Source: Acidobacteriota bacterium
GTDB lineage: Bacteria; Acidobacteriota; Terriglobia; Bryobacterales; UBA6623
Assembly (NCBI GenBank): GCA_016125275.1
Contig: WGMB01000010.1
Coordinates: forward strand, 368,244-432,243
Length of the DNA: 64,000 nt
Direction of reading: 5' to 3'
Shown one piece after another: positions 50,920 to 59,739 of this stretch (within the stretch, counting starts at the first letter, position 1; the number at the start of each line of letters is the position of its first letter). The notes beneath the pieces were generated by a model. The model did no database searches. It was not told where the DNA came from and was given only the letters and a program-made list of their open reading frames with translations. Both the position numbers and the translations under genes were made by a program.

Positions 50920-51945
50920 ATGTCCATCCAGACGACCGTCGTCGGCTCGTACCCGATTCCCCGTTGGCTCTACGGCGATTCCTCGAAGACCACGCTGCGC
51001 GACGCCATTGCGGTTGTCCTCAAGACGCAGGAGCTGGCCGGCATCGACTTGGTCGCCGACGGCGAGCTCAACCGCTTCGATCCGTCGCACCCCGAGACCA
51101 ACGGGATGATCGACTACTTCGTCAGCCGGTTCTCGGGCGTGAAGACGAAGTATTCGGTCAGTGACCTGGACGCCTTCAAGGCCGAGGCGGGCATGAGCTT
51201 CCGGGCCGCTCCGGCCGGGGTCGTCCACGACGCGATCGGCGAGGGCGTGCTGAACCTGCCCGCCGACTACGCCTTTACCCGCGAGCTCACCACCAAGCCG
51301 CTCAAGTTCACTTGCACCGGGCCTCACATGCTGGCCAAGACCTTGACGGACCGCTTCTACGGCGGTCACGACAAGGTCTGCCTGGCGATCGCCGAGGTCC
51401 TGCGCGACCAACTGGCCCGCATCGACGCCGACGTGGTCCAGATCGACGAGGCGAACATCTCCGGTCACCCTGAAGACGCCGAGTGGGCGGCCGAGGCGCT
51501 CAACGTCGTACTCAGCGGCATCCGGACCGTGCGCGGCTGCCATATCTGCTTCGGCAACTACGGCGGCCAGTCGATCCAGAAGGGCTTCTGGAAGAGCCTG
51601 CTGCCGTTCCTCAACAAGCTGACAGTGGACCATTACATGCTCGAGTTCGCCCGCCGCGGCTACGACGAGTTGGCGATCTTCCGCGACCTCGACCCCAAGA
51701 TCGGCATGGCGCTCAGCGTGGTCGACATCAAGGACAACGAAGTAGAGTCGGCCGACTTGATCGCGCAGCGCATCGAGCTGGCCGCCGAGACCTTGGGCGA
51801 GGAGCGCATTCACTACATCAACCCCGACTGCGGCTTCTGGATGCTGTCGCGCAGCGTCTCCGACCGCAAGATGAAGGCGCTGGCCGACGGCCGCGACCTG
51901 TTCTACGGCCGCCGACAGAGCGACGAAACCCCGCTCGATCTCTAG
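50920..51945 (+). CDS. Core-MetE-like methionine synthase/methyltransferase
   Basis: A 341-residue cobalamin-independent MetE-family protein containing only the C-terminal catalytic barrel; full MetE is about 750 residues. Zinc-site residues are visible as His208 and Cys210 in GCHICFGNYGG and Cys304 in NPDCGFWML. VVQIDEANISG is the substrate-side strand. Core-MetE proteins are thought to use a methylated corrinoid protein or other donor instead of folyl-polyglutamate. It is divergent from a membrane gene and close to metF. Donor identity is unknown. Confidence 0.85.
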   Translation: MSIQTTVVGSYPIPRWLYGDSSKTTLRDAIAVVLKTQELAGIDLVADGELNRFDPSHPETNGMIDYFVSRFSGVKTKYSVSDLDAFKAEAGMSFRAAPAGVVHDAIGEGVLNLPADYAFTRELTTKPLKFTCTGPHMLAKTLTDRFYGGHDKVCLAIAEVLRDQLARIDADVVQIDEANISGHPEDAEWAAEALNVVLSGIRTVRGCHICFGNYGGQSIQKGFWKSLLPFLNKLTVDHYMLEFARRGYDELAIFRDLDPKIGMALSVVDIKDNEVESADLIAQRIELAAETLGEERIHYINPDCGFWMLSRSVSDRKMKALADGRDLFYGRRQSDETPLDL

Positions 51946-51955
51946 GACCTCTGTG

Positions 51956-52684
51956 ATGAGCCTCGTCACCAAGGCTGTTACGTTGGCCGCCGGCAGGGGC
52001 ACGCGCATGGGCGAGCTTACTGAAGACTGTCCCAAGCCGATGCTTCCGCTGGGCGGCCGGCCGATGCTGGCGCACCAGATCGAACGGCTCGAAGCCGCCG
52101 GCATCCGCGAGGTCCTGATTGTCATCGGCTACAAGGGCCAGATGGTCCGCGACTACTTCGCCCAGCATCCCCCGGCTCAGGCTCGCGTCGAGTACGCAGT
52201 CCAGGAGGTGGCCGACGGTACCGGCAGCGCCGCCAAGCTCGCGCGCGATTTCGCCGCCGGTGACCCCTTTCTGATGGTCTACGGCGACAACTTGGTCGAG
52301 CCCGCCGTCTACCAGGCTCTGCTCGAGCAGGCCGCCGGCGCCGAGATGGTGTTGGCCGTCAAACACGTGGAGGACCCCTACCAGGGCGCGGCGGTCTACG
52401 TCGACGGGGACCGAGTCACGAGGATCATCGAAAAGCCGCCGCAGGGGACGTCGACCACGAACTGGGTCAACGCCGGCATCTACGTCTTCCAGCCGTCGAT
52501 CTTCACCGAGCTGGACCGGCTCGTGCTGTCGCCGCGCGGCGAGTACGAGCTCACCGACGCCGTACATAGCGTGATCGCGTCCGGCAAGCCGGTGGCGTGG
52601 CGGCCGATCGAAGGATATTGGCGCGACGTGGGGCGGCCGGAAGACCTCTCCTCGGCCACGGAGTTCGTGGGCGGCGGGGACTAG
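51956..52684 (+). CDS. NDP-sugar nucleotidyltransferase
   Basis: A 242-residue nucleotidyltransferase of the RmlA/GalU-like GT-A fold, forming NDP-sugars from sugar phosphates. The active-site signature is LAAGRGTRMGELTEDCPKP at residues 9-27, followed by FLMVYGDNLVEP near 105 and WVNAGIYVFQPS near 170. No left-handed helix domain follows, as in mannose-1-P or glucose-1-P types. The ATG at 51956 was chosen over the GTG three bases earlier. It starts ten bases after the MetE-like gene; the link is positional only. It ends against the convergent VOC gene. Confidence 0.85.
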   Translation: MSLVTKAVTLAAGRGTRMGELTEDCPKPMLPLGGRPMLAHQIERLEAAGIREVLIVIGYKGQMVRDYFAQHPPAQARVEYAVQEVADGTGSAAKLARDFAAGDPFLMVYGDNLVEPAVYQALLEQAAGAEMVLAVKHVEDPYQGAAVYVDGDRVTRIIEKPPQGTSTTNWVNAGIYVFQPSIFTELDRLVLSPRGEYELTDAVHSVIASGKPVAWRPIEGYWRDVGRPEDLSSATEFVGGGD

Positions 52685-53094
52685 CGGCCGGAACCGGCCG
52701 AGCCGTCTGGGCTGGCCAGAACGACGGTGTAGCCGTCGAGATCGCGCAGCCAAAGCTCCCAGTGGTTCGGACCGCCGTCGCCCTCGGGCGGATTGCGGTG
52801 GCGCGGCAGAACCACTTCGGCGCCGAACTCAACCGCTCGGCTGACGGCGTCGTCGAACTCTTCGATCTCGAACCACAGCAGGACCCCGTTGCCATGGATC
52901 TTCGCAGGGTCGCCGATCGGGCCGTGGTGGTGCCCGACTTCCCAGCGGTGAAGCTGGAGAACCAGGTCGCCGTCGGCCGAGAGCAGCCGCTCATACTCAT
53001 CGCCGCCGTGGTCGCTCCGGCAGCCTAGCAAGCGTTGGTACCAGAGGCTGCTGGCCTGCACGTCCCGGACTGCGATCAAAGGCTGCGGACGCAT
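52681..53094 (-). CDS. VOC/glyoxalase-family protein
   Basis: A 137-residue vicinal-oxygen-chelate protein: PLIAVRDVQASSLWYQRLLG near residues 5-24, a His-rich central part (LQLHRWEVGHHHGP), GVLLWFEIEEFDDAV and the final WELWLRDLDGYTVVLASPDG. Metal ligands may be in the first His group and the terminal Glu. Functions range from glyoxalase to dioxygenase to antibiotic binding; unresolved here. The ATG at 53094 has AAGGGA upstream. It follows purC on the same strand with a 28-base gap. Confidence 0.82.
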   Translation of the reverse strand: MRPQPLIAVRDVQASSLWYQRLLGCRSDHGGDEYERLLSADGDLVLQLHRWEVGHHHGPIGDPAKIHGNGVLLWFEIEEFDDAVSRAVEFGAEVVLPRHRNPPEGDGGPNHWELWLRDLDGYTVVLASPDGSAGSGR

Positions 53095-53122
53095 CCGAAA
53101 GGTCCCTTTCCCCGCGTCGGGG

Positions 53123-54034
53123 CTATTCTTCGTCGAGGTCTTCGCCGGTGAGAGTGACGTAGGCCTCGAGGTACTTCTCCGTCGTCTTTTCGACAACCTC
53201 GGGCGGCAGCGCCGGACCGGGATAGGTCTTATTCCAGTCCAGGGTCTCGAGGTAGTCCCGCACGTACTGCTTGTCGAACGACTCCTGGGCGCGGCCCGGC
53301 TGGTAGAGCTCCAGCGGCCAGTAGCGCGACGAATCCGGGGTCAGCGCCTCATCGCCCAGTGTGATCACGCCGTCGAGCAGCCCGAACTCGAGCTTGGTGT
53401 CGGCCAGCACGACCCCGCAGGCGAGCCCGTGCTGGGAAGCTCGATCGTAGATGTCGATGGTGAGATCGCGCAGCTTCTCGGCGGTCTCCCGCCCGATCAG
53501 CGCGACGGCGCGCTCGAAGGAGATGTTCTCGTCGTGGCCGGACTGCGCCTTGGTGGCCGGGGTGAAGATGGCCCCGCCGAGCTTGCCGGATTCGCGGATG
53601 CCGGGCCCCAGCTCGATGCCGCAGACCGAGCCGTTGGCGAGGTAGTCCTTCCAACCCGAACCGCTTAGATATCCTCGGGCGACGCACTCGATCGGAAACA
53701 TTTGCATGCGGCGAACCAGCATCGAGCGGCCGGCGAGTTGCTCACGATGGGGCTGCAAAACCTCCGGAAACTCGTCGACGTCGGCGGTGATCAGATGGTT
53801 GGGGACGACGTCTTTGAGAAAGTCGAACCAGAAGATCGACAGTTGCGTGAGCACTTCGCCCTTGCGGGGAATGGGCGTGGGCAATACGACGTCGAAGGCC
53901 GAGATGCGGTCCGAGGCCACCATCAGCAGCTTGTCGTCATCGACGGCGTACACGTCCCGGACCTTACCGCGGGCGACGAGCTCGAAGCCCGGAAGGTTCG
54001 TTTCGACGACGGCTGACTGTTTGGAGGCGGACAT
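53123..54034 (-). CDS. purC: SAICAR synthase
   Basis: A 303-residue enzyme of purine biosynthesis that couples CAIR with aspartate. The family start is LVARGKVRDVYAVDDDKLLMVASDRISAFD (the 20-residue core GKVRDVYAVDDDKLLMVASD is at about residues 23-42). IECVARGYLSGSGWKDY is near 115-131, and KLEFGLLDGVITLGDEALTPDSSRYW near 211-236 contains the LADTKLEFG motif. Length fits the longer type found in many non-enteric bacteria. Followed by a VOC gene. Confidence 0.96.
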   Translation of the reverse strand: MSASKQSAVVETNLPGFELVARGKVRDVYAVDDDKLLMVASDRISAFDVVLPTPIPRKGEVLTQLSIFWFDFLKDVVPNHLITADVDEFPEVLQPHREQLAGRSMLVRRMQMFPIECVARGYLSGSGWKDYLANGSVCGIELGPGIRESGKLGGAIFTPATKAQSGHDENISFERAVALIGRETAEKLRDLTIDIYDRASQHGLACGVVLADTKLEFGLLDGVITLGDEALTPDSSRYWPLELYQPGRAQESFDKQYVRDYLETLDWNKTYPGPALPPEVVEKTTEKYLEAYVTLTGEDLDEE

Positions 54035-54143
54035 GGAATCCCTGAGGATAGCCGCCGCTTGTGAGCCGGAGCAACAGCGTGCGCTCGATACCGGGGAAAG
54101 GGCTGGAGAATAGAAAGGCTTTGGCCTACACTAAAAGCGCGTT

Positions 54144-54506
54144 TTGTTTGCGCGAGCCACAGTCCAGCAGACTCCGACGAAGCGCCCCTCCGAGCGGCGC
54201 CGGGCGCAGCGTTTTCCCATGAACCTGCCCGTTCGCATCGTGAAGCTCAAACAGGAAAAAGTAGATATCCGCACCGAAACCCGGAACGTGAGCTCTGCCG
54301 GCGCCTATTTCATGATCGAAGATCAGGAGCCGCTTCCCGGCGCTCCCATCGAGTTCTATCTCACCTTCCCTCATGAGAAGGACAAGACGGTGGAGTTGCG
54401 CTGCCGCGGGCGCGTGGTGCGGGTGGAAGAAGTCGACGGCGAGACGGCTTCGGGCGTCGGCGCCTCCATCGACCGCTACCAGTTCGTTCGCCCCCGCAAA
54501 GGCTGA
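54144..54506 (+). CDS. PilZ-domain protein
   Basis: A roughly 120-residue PilZ protein: RRRAQRFPMNLPVRIVKLKQ (RxxxR-type c-di-GMP arm) near residues 18-37, then RTETRNVSSAGAYFMIEDQ (NxSxxG motif) near 43-61, and the strand RCRGRVVRVEEVDG. The TTG at 54144 is needed to include the arginine arm, but no good Shine-Dalgarno is seen, so the start is uncertain. It lies between purC and the molybdenum hydroxylase operon. Confidence 0.75.
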   Translation: MFARATVQQTPTKRPSERRRAQRFPMNLPVRIVKLKQEKVDIRTETRNVSSAGAYFMIEDQEPLPGAPIEFYLTFPHEKDKTVELRCRGRVVRVEEVDGETASGVGASIDRYQFVRPRKG

Positions 54507-54528
54507 AAAACACCCCCGCCGCCTCGTC

Positions 54529-54556
54529 TGGACATCCCGGCGCAGTCTGATATAGT
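54529..54556 (+). promoter_or_regulatory. Promoter of the molybdenum hydroxylase operon
   Basis: TGGACA (54529-54534), a 16-base spacer and TATAGT (54551-54556) predict transcription from about 54563. The leader then contains GGTTCC...GGAACC, an inverted repeat of unknown role. Confidence 0.45.
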
Positions 54557-54655
54557 GGTGGGCGGTTTGGTTCCTGCCTCTCGGGAACCCCGATCTCATT
54601 GGTCCTGGCAAGGGGGGCCGAGATTCGAGCGAAACCCCTACAAGGAGGGCTCCTG

Positions 54656-55294
54656 GTGACTTCGAAGAAGAAGATGGAAGAGCAGGAAGCCGCTGAGCTG
54701 CACGACGGTTTTTCGCGCCGATCGTTCCTGCAAGGCGTGAGCGCCGGTGCTGGAGCGGTGGGCGTGCTGGCGTCGGAAGCCGAAGCGGCGCCGACGGCGG
54801 GTCAGCCCGTCGGGCCGGACCCGGTGGAGATCACGCTGAAGATCAACGGGCAGGACAAGAAGCTGACCGTCGAGCCGCGCGTCACCCTGCTGGACGCTCT
54901 GCGCAATCGGCTGAACCTGACCGGCGCCAAGAAAGTTTGTGATCGCGGCACCTGCGGAGCCTGCACGGTGATCGCCGACGGCGAGCCCGTCTACTCCTGC
55001 TCGATGTTGGCCATCGACGCCCAGGGCATGAGCCTGCAGACGGTGGAAGGCCTGTCGAGCAGCGATGACAAGATGCACCCGGTGCAGGCGATGTTCGTGG
55101 CCCACGACGCGCAACAGTGCGGTTTCTGCACGCCCGGCCTGGTGATGGCCGCCAAGGCGCTGCTGGACAAGAACCCCCACCCGACCCAAGCGGAAGTCGA
55201 GAAGGGCCTGAGCGGCAATATCTGCCGTTGCGGCACCTACGTCGGCGTTCGCCTGGCGGTTCTCGACGCTGCCAAGGGAGGTCGACGTGCCTAA
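54656..55294 (+). CDS. Tat-exported 2Fe-2S subunit of molybdenum hydroxylase
   Basis: A 212-residue small subunit of the xanthine dehydrogenase/CO-dehydrogenase-like family, carrying two 2Fe-2S clusters. A twin-arginine leader (FSRRSFLQGVSAGAGAVGVL, residues about 20-39) is followed by the plant-type ferredoxin motif CDRGTCGACTV...YSC and the C-terminal pair CGFCTPG and CRCG. AAGGAGG seven bases before the GTG at 54656 sets the start. The export signal on this subunit suggests the whole complex works in the periplasm. It overlaps the large-subunit gene by eight bases. Confidence 0.92.
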   Translation: MTSKKKMEEQEAAELHDGFSRRSFLQGVSAGAGAVGVLASEAEAAPTAGQPVGPDPVEITLKINGQDKKLTVEPRVTLLDALRNRLNLTGAKKVCDRGTCGACTVIADGEPVYSCSMLAIDAQGMSLQTVEGLSSSDDKMHPVQAMFVAHDAQQCGFCTPGLVMAAKALLDKNPHPTQAEVEKGLSGNICRCGTYVGVRLAVLDAAKGGRRA

Positions 55295-57443
55295 TTACGA
55301 TTGGCCCTCACAACAAAACACCACCCTGCTAGGGAAGCGCTACGACCGTCTCGACGGTCCGTGGAAGGTGCGCGGCACGGCCGAATACGCCTACGACCGC
55401 AATCTCGACGGGATGCTGGTGGCCCGCATGGTCACTTGCCCGCACGCCCACGCCAAGATCACCGCGATCGACATCGAGCCCGCCAAGCGCGTCCAGGGCT
55501 TCCGCGGCGCCGAGGTGATCAATCCGGTCGGCACGGAGCTGCAGTGGACCGGCCAGGAAGTGCTGGCCGTGGCCGCCGACACCGAAGAGGCGGCCCGCGA
55601 CTGCGCTAACGCGGTCCGCGTCACCTATGAGGTGCTCGAGCACCTCTCGGGCGAAGAGGACGTCAAGAAGGCGGGCCAGAAGAATCGCGTACAGCCGGCC
55701 TCCGACGACACCAAGGGCGATCCCGAAGCCGGATTCAAGTCCGCCGACGTGGTCCATGAGGGCTACTACGGCGTGGCGACCATCACCCACTGCTGCCTGG
55801 AGCCGCACGGTCAGGTCGTGGATTGGAAGGGCGATGAGATCACCGTCTACGCCTCCACGCAGGCGGTGAGCCGCATCGGCGCCGACTTGGCGACGAATCT
55901 GGCGGCCGATGAGCGCTTCAAGGACGTCAAGGCGAACCAGATTCGCGTCATCACTCCGGTGATGGGCGGCGGGTTCGGCTCCAAGTTCAACATCGACACC
56001 TGGGGTGTGGCTTGCGCCAAGCTGTCGAAAGTCACCGGTCGGCCGGTCAAGCTGATGCTCGATCGCGACGAGGAGCTGATGCTGGCCGGAGCGCGTCCCT
56101 CGGACTTCGGCAACCTCAAGATCGGCGCAAAGTCCGACGGCACGATCGTGGCCTTCGAGTCCGAGTCGTGGTCGACCGGCGGTGTCAGCGGCCGCGGCGC
56201 GCCGCCGCTGCCCTACATCTTCACCGAGATTCCGAACCAGCGCGTGCGGCACTTGAACGTGTCGACCAACACCGGTCCTTCGCGCGCCTGGCGGGCTCCG
56301 AACCACCCGCAGGCGGCCGCGATGACGATGACCGCCCTGACGGATCTGGCGCAGAAGCTGAAGATGGATCCGGTCGAGCTGTTCAAAAAGAACCTCAATC
56401 TGACCTCACGCGGCGACGTCTACGCCCGTCAGCTCGATAAGGCCGCCGAGATGATCGGCTGGAAGCAGAAGTACCACGCCCCGGGCGACGGGAAGGGCAA
56501 GATTCGCAAGGGCGTGGGCGCTTCGATCCACACCTGGGCGGGTCGTCCGCACGACTCGACCTGCCGCGTCGACATCGGGCCGGACGGCAGCGTCTCCGCT
56601 AATCTGGCCTCCCAGGATCTGGGCGTCGGTTGCCGCACCGTCATCGCCGCTGTGCTGGCCGAGACGGTGGGTTTGCCGCTGGATGTGGTGCAGGTGAACA
56701 TCGGCGACAGCAACTTGCCGCCGTCGGGCGCCTCGGGCGGCTCGACGACGGTGGGCGGCGTGTCGGCCTCCACACGCCGGGCGGCGGTGAACGCTCTCGA
56801 GAAGCTCAAGGAAGTCGTCGCCCCGGAACTCGGCGTGGCCGCGGACGATCTCGAAGCCAAGGGCGGACGGTTGGTCTCCAAGAGCGACTCGTCGAAGTCG
56901 ATCGGCTGGGATGAGGCCTGCCGCAAGCTGGGCGTGAAGACGATTGCGGAAATGGGCCAACAGCCTGACCGCAACGGCGGCAAGCTCAACGACTCCGGCG
57001 TGGGCGGCGCGCAGATGGCCGAGGTTTCGGTCGATCTCGAGACCGGCATCGTCAAGGTCGAATCCATGGCGGCCGTGCAAGACATCGGCTACGTGATCGC
57101 GCTCAAGCAGTCCGAGAGCCAGGTCTTCGGCGCACTGATCCAAGGCGTCGCCTGGGCCCTGTATGAGGAGCGGGTGTACGACGAGATCACCGGCGCGATG
57201 CTCAACGCCGACATGGAGTTCTACAAGCTCAGCGGCATCGGCGACATCGGCAACCTGATGGTTCACATCGATCAGGGCATCTACGACGATCGCGGCGTGA
57301 TCGGGCTCGGCGAGCCGCCCGCGATTTCGCCGGGCGCGGCCATCTCCAACGCCGTGCACAATGCGCTCGGCGTGCGGGTGCCCGTCCTGCCGATGACGCC
57401 CGACAAGGTGCTCGAAGCCATCGAGAAGGGAGGCGTGGCGTAA
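55287..57443 (+). CDS. Molybdopterin-binding large subunit of molybdenum hydroxylase
   Basis: The 718-residue catalytic subunit of an xanthine dehydrogenase/aldehyde-oxidase-like enzyme, binding the molybdopterin cofactor. Motifs include PVMGGGFGSKFN near 227-238, GPSRAWRAPNHPQAAAM near 330-346 and the catalytic-glutamate segment GLGEPPAISPG near the C-terminus. There is no CoxL AYRCSFR loop, so it is not CO dehydrogenase; the organic substrate is unknown. Start GTG overlaps the small-subunit gene. It lacks its own signal, so it probably leaves the cell with the Tat-tagged Fe-S subunit. Confidence 0.92.
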   Translation: MPNYDWPSQQNTTLLGKRYDRLDGPWKVRGTAEYAYDRNLDGMLVARMVTCPHAHAKITAIDIEPAKRVQGFRGAEVINPVGTELQWTGQEVLAVAADTEEAARDCANAVRVTYEVLEHLSGEEDVKKAGQKNRVQPASDDTKGDPEAGFKSADVVHEGYYGVATITHCCLEPHGQVVDWKGDEITVYASTQAVSRIGADLATNLAADERFKDVKANQIRVITPVMGGGFGSKFNIDTWGVACAKLSKVTGRPVKLMLDRDEELMLAGARPSDFGNLKIGAKSDGTIVAFESESWSTGGVSGRGAPPLPYIFTEIPNQRVRHLNVSTNTGPSRAWRAPNHPQAAAMTMTALTDLAQKLKMDPVELFKKNLNLTSRGDVYARQLDKAAEMIGWKQKYHAPGDGKGKIRKGVGASIHTWAGRPHDSTCRVDIGPDGSVSANLASQDLGVGCRTVIAAVLAETVGLPLDVVQVNIGDSNLPPSGASGGSTTVGGVSASTRRAAVNALEKLKEVVAPELGVAADDLEAKGGRLVSKSDSSKSIGWDEACRKLGVKTIAEMGQQPDRNGGKLNDSGVGGAQMAEVSVDLETGIVKVESMAAVQDIGYVIALKQSESQVFGALIQGVAWALYEERVYDEITGAMLNADMEFYKLSGIGDIGNLMVHIDQGIYDDRGVIGLGEPPAISPGAAISNAVHNALGVRVPVLPMTPDKVLEAIEKGGVA

Positions 57444-58432
57444 TGCAGAACTTCGAATACATCGCACCGACGACCGTGCAGAACGCCGTGGCGGCTCTGA
57501 GCTCGCAGTGGGGCGTGACGGAGTTGCTGATGGGCGGCACCGACACGATGTCGCTGCTCAAGGAGCGGCTCGCGACGCCGACGCGGGTGGTGAGCCTGCG
57601 GCACATCAACGAGCTCAAGGGCGTCTCGAAGGCCGGCTCCGGGCTGAAGGTCGGCTCGATGACCACGCTGTCGGCGCTGGCTTCGAACAAGGATGTCGCC
57701 AAGGCCTATCCGTCGCTGGTGACGGCTGTTGAAGGCATTCACTCGATGCAGCACCGGGCGATGTCGACCGTCGCCAGCGACCTGCTGCAGCGGCCGCGCT
57801 GCTGGTACTTCCGCAACGGCTTCGGCCTGTTGGGCAAGGGCCCGGGCGGCAAGTCCCTGGCTCCGGCGGGCGAGAACCAGTATCACGCCATCCTGGGCAA
57901 CAAGGGGCCGGCGTACTTCGTCAACCCCTCGAGCCTGGCGCCGGCTTTGGTCGCCCTGGGGGCTAAGGCCACGGTCACCGGTCCCGAAGGATCGCGGCAG
58001 GTCGCCATCGCCGACCTTTACGCCATCCCCATGGGTGACAACGACCGAGAAGTGACCATCAAGCCGAACGAGGTCATCACTGACATCGTGCTGCCGGCGG
58101 CGAAGGGCCTGGAGAACGCGACCTACGAGGTGCGCCAGCGCACGCTGTTCGATTGGCCTCTGGCGACCGCGTCGGTGGCCTTGAAGATGAAGGGCAAGAT
58201 GGTGGAGGACGCCGTCGTGGTCATGGGCCACGTCGCGCCGAAGCCCTGGCGGTCCTCCGAGGCCGAGAACGCCCTCAAGGGCAAGACGATCTCCGAGTCT
58301 GTCGCCGGTGAAGCCGGTAAGGCCGCCGTCTCGATGGCGACGCCGCTGTCGAAGAACAAGCACAAGGTGACGCTGGCCAGCGTGGCTGTCAAGCGCGCCG
58401 TGATGCGGGCGGCCGGAATGGAGGTCGCTTGA
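57443..58432 (+). CDS. FAD-binding subunit of molybdenum hydroxylase
   Basis: A 329-residue CoxM/XdhB-type flavin subunit passing electrons from the clusters to an acceptor. The FAD motifs are LLMGGTDTMSLLKE near residues 28-41 and the second block STVASDLLQRPRCWYFRNGFG. The C-terminal domain follows with IVLPAAKGLENATYEVRQR. The ATG overlaps the large-subunit stop (TAATG). With the other two subunits it completes the heterotrimer. It lacks an export signal. Confidence 0.9.
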   Translation: MQNFEYIAPTTVQNAVAALSSQWGVTELLMGGTDTMSLLKERLATPTRVVSLRHINELKGVSKAGSGLKVGSMTTLSALASNKDVAKAYPSLVTAVEGIHSMQHRAMSTVASDLLQRPRCWYFRNGFGLLGKGPGGKSLAPAGENQYHAILGNKGPAYFVNPSSLAPALVALGAKATVTGPEGSRQVAIADLYAIPMGDNDREVTIKPNEVITDIVLPAAKGLENATYEVRQRTLFDWPLATASVALKMKGKMVEDAVVVMGHVAPKPWRSSEAENALKGKTISESVAGEAGKAAVSMATPLSKNKHKVTLASVAVKRAVMRAAGMEVA

Positions 58433-58433
58433 G

Positions 58434-58655
58434 ATGAGCCGAAACCGCGGCGCGGGCCTGAAGGTGCTGGAGAGGCGCTGTATGGGCCTGCGCTGGAAGG
58501 GCATGTTCATCGACGCCGACGACGATCCGACGGTGCAACTGTCGAATTCGCGAATCTACTGGTGCGTGTTTTCGCAGAATCCCGTGGGGCCCGACGGCGG
58601 CTCGGTGGACGAGGACTGCTGCACCGCGTCCCGCAAGTGCTATAAGCGGGTTTAA
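58434..58655 (+). CDS. Cys-rich 73-aa protein ending the hydroxylase operon
   Basis: A 73-residue basic protein with five cysteines (about residues 16, 44, 62, 63 and 69), including a CC pair in DEDCCTASRKC. It begins one base after the FAD-subunit stop, so it is surely co-translated. No signal or known domain is apparent. Possibilities include a metal-binding accessory or maturation factor for the molybdenum enzyme; nothing in the sequence settles this. Confidence 0.65.
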   Translation: MSRNRGAGLKVLERRCMGLRWKGMFIDADDDPTVQLSNSRIYWCVFSQNPVGPDGGSVDEDCCTASRKCYKRV

Positions 58656-58688
58656 CGCTCGGCGCAGGGTCTGCCGGGAGAGATGATA

Positions 58689-58710
58689 CCGGCCGCCGTG
58701 GGGCGGCCGG
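58689..58710 (+). terminator. Hairpin terminator after hydroxylase operon
   Basis: CCGGCCGCC pairs with GGCGGCCGG across a four-base loop. It lies about 35 bases past the 73-residue gene. The following bases are only weakly T-rich, but the stem is perfect. Confidence 0.6.
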
Positions 58711-58778
58711 CGCTCTTATGACGATGAATGCGGACGGCTCGCAGGAACTTGGGTCTTCTGTTGCCGTCCCGGGGCGTC

Positions 58779-58787
58779 TGCTAGAAT
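58779..58787 (+). promoter_or_regulatory. Extended -10 promoter for the DUF1326 gene
   Basis: TGCTAGAAT reads as an extended -10 (TGn then TAGAAT). It predicts a start near 58793 and a short leader, in agreement with the ATG at 58819 and the GGAGGGAG between them. Confidence 0.4.
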
Positions 58788-58818
58788 GACGGACCAAACG
58801 GAGGGAGCCATCAACGCC

Positions 58819-59505
58819 ATGAAGAAATTCGCTCTGGCGGCCGTTGCCGCCGCACTCACCCTGACCGCGTCGCTTTCGGCCGAAATCCGCGGAAAGTACC
58901 TCGAAACTCGCAATGCGGAGATCTACGCTTCGCACTGCTTCGCGAACTCGGAAGCCGGGATCAAGGGTGATCTCGCCGTGATGGCCTGGAGCATCGAGTC
59001 CGGAGAAGCCGCCGGCGTGGATCTGCAGGGCTTGTCGGTGGTGGCGGTGGTCAAGGCCAGCTCCACGATCGGAAATCCCTTCCTGAGCCCCTTGCCGACC
59101 AAGACGATGCTAATCTTCGACGAGAAGGCGACGCCAGAGCAGCGCGTTGCACTGGAAGCCTTCGCCCGCCGCTCGGCCGGCGAGCTCATCAGCGAGGTCG
59201 TGAAGACTGAGATCGCTCCGATCTCGCTCGACGCCCACGGCAACCTGCACGCCAAGCAGGCGACGCTGGTGGCCGGAGACCTCGTGAAGGTCTCCACGCG
59301 CGCGATCGAGGCGTCTGACTCGCTCTGCCACATGGACAACATCTACTATCAGCCGATGGTCGAGCTGGAGCACGCCATGGCCGCGCACGCTCTACAGCAG
59401 AGCGTGAAGTACGACAGCGTCGGCGTGAACATGAACGAGTACCGCCGCTCGAGCGTCTATCTGGGCGCGTTCGCCGCCCACGACAAGGCCGTCTCCGACG
59501 ACTAG
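58819..59505 (+). CDS. Secreted DUF1326-like protein
   Basis: A 228-residue exported protein: signal MKKFALAAVAAALTLTASLSA, then EIRGKYLETRNAEIYASHCFAN, with the family Cys at residue about 39 and a later SDSLCHMDNIYYQP Cys. This resembles DUF1326, a domain seen in small secreted proteins, often near photosynthetic or copper-related genes in other bacteria; function unknown. The frame starts earlier (58786) but that ATG lies at the predicted transcription start. A strong terminator follows. Confidence 0.7.
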   Translation: MKKFALAAVAAALTLTASLSAEIRGKYLETRNAEIYASHCFANSEAGIKGDLAVMAWSIESGEAAGVDLQGLSVVAVVKASSTIGNPFLSPLPTKTMLIFDEKATPEQRVALEAFARRSAGELISEVVKTEIAPISLDAHGNLHAKQATLVAGDLVKVSTRAIEASDSLCHMDNIYYQPMVELEHAMAAHALQQSVKYDSVGVNMNEYRRSSVYLGAFAAHDKAVSDD

Positions 59506-59549
59506 CTCGCGACGCCTCGGAGATCACGGTTTCACGCGGTCTGAAACAA

Positions 59550-59576
59550 GGCGGGAGGCTCGAGCCTCCCGCCTTT
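59550..59576 (+). terminator. Rho-independent terminator, perfect palindrome
   Basis: GGCGGGAGGCTC and GAGCCTCCCGCC form a perfect 24-base palindrome (59550-59573) followed by TTT. It is about 45 bases past the DUF1326 stop. The remaining 160 bases up to the next gene hold a small CCATCC/GGATGG hairpin and nothing else I recognise. Confidence 0.75.
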
Positions 59577-59739
59577 GGCGTCGTCAGCGCGTAACCCCTT
59601 TCCGCACAGTGGCGTCGATACGTAGTGCGGGGCCGTTGCGCGATCCATGGGCTTCAGCCCCGAAGCCGGGAGCCCGGTTCACCATCCGCGGGATGGTCTC
59701 TGTGGCGGCCCGGAGAACGCAAGGAAATCACGACTCACG

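Noticed and set aside
58761..58787. TTGCCG/TAGAAT as a full promoter
   Set aside because: The spacer is only 15 bases; the extended -10 reading was kept instead.
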